12,033 bases of DNA from the NCBI GenBank assembly GCA_029933535.1, contig JAOZNZ010000050.1:1-12033 (forward strand). The letters run 5' to 3'. Position 1 is the stretch's first letter. Each line of letters starts with the position of its first letter. Origin of the DNA: a bacterium (lineage in GTDB: Bacteria > Auribacterota > UBA3054 > B51-G9). Both the position numbers and the translations under genes were made by a program. Shown here piece by piece: positions 11,992-12,033 of this stretch. The notes beneath the pieces are model-generated. The model made no database searches, was not told the origin of the DNA, and was given only the letters and a program-made list of their open reading frames with translations.

Positions 11992-12033
11992 GAGGGAAAG
12001 TGGGAAATTCATAATTGCTTTTTAATTCCCCTC

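Overview
The window looks like chromosomal DNA of a low-GC, Gram-negative bacterium. I would place it tentatively in the PVC superphylum (Lentisphaerota/Kiritimatiellota-like). The pointers are the long YidC with a periplasmic domain, a four-helix-bundle 'suffix' protein, a GPH symporter beside a ceramidase-like protein, and many short tandem and inverted extragenic repeats. No rRNA, tRNA, CRISPR array or transposase was seen. The lineage call is inference.

Right part (4806-12033, minus strand): a housekeeping cluster running rpmH (L34), rnpA (RNase P protein), yidD, yidC, mnmE, then a 927-residue membrane-anchored tandem kinase. A near-consensus sigma-70 promoter (TTGACT, 17 bp, TATAAT) lies about 160 bp upstream of rpmH, and the leader between them holds overlapping hairpins. 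The 44-aa rpmH gene lies completely inside the rnpA frame, out of phase. No ATG, GTG or TTG exists in the rnpA frame between rpmH and the conserved RnpA core, so rnpA apparently starts upstream of rpmH. This arrangement is otherwise known from Thermus. mnmE and the kinase gene overlap by one base (TAATG).

Middle part (3411-4736): a compact cassette with one gene, a RhuM-like N-terminal domain joined to a 23S-IVP-type four-helix bundle with its suffix domain. Three copies of one unusual bipartite array lie before, inside and after it. Each array is a run of 9-bp units with GGAC on the plus strand, a single G, then a run of 9-bp units with GTCC. The arrays read in frame as NSS/NKS and DRT tripeptides in adjacent proteins. 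This is the best candidate in the window for an undescribed element.

Left part (1-3394): a ceramidase-family (PF04734-like) hydrolase without a signal peptide and without the classical nucleophile serine, followed by a GPH-family sugar/cation symporter, probably one uptake-and-catabolism operon on the minus strand. It converges on the C-terminal part of TilS (tRNA-Ile lysidine synthetase) on the plus strand, which runs in from outside the window. A 13-bp inverted repeat lies between the two converging genes.

The core genes serve translation (L34, TilS, MnmE), RNA processing (RnpA) and membrane protein insertion (YidC, YidD). The repeats are concentrated at gene borders; in three places (rnpA, the ceramidase-like gene and the four-helix-bundle gene) a stop codon lies within or beside a tandem repeat whose unit is a multiple of three.
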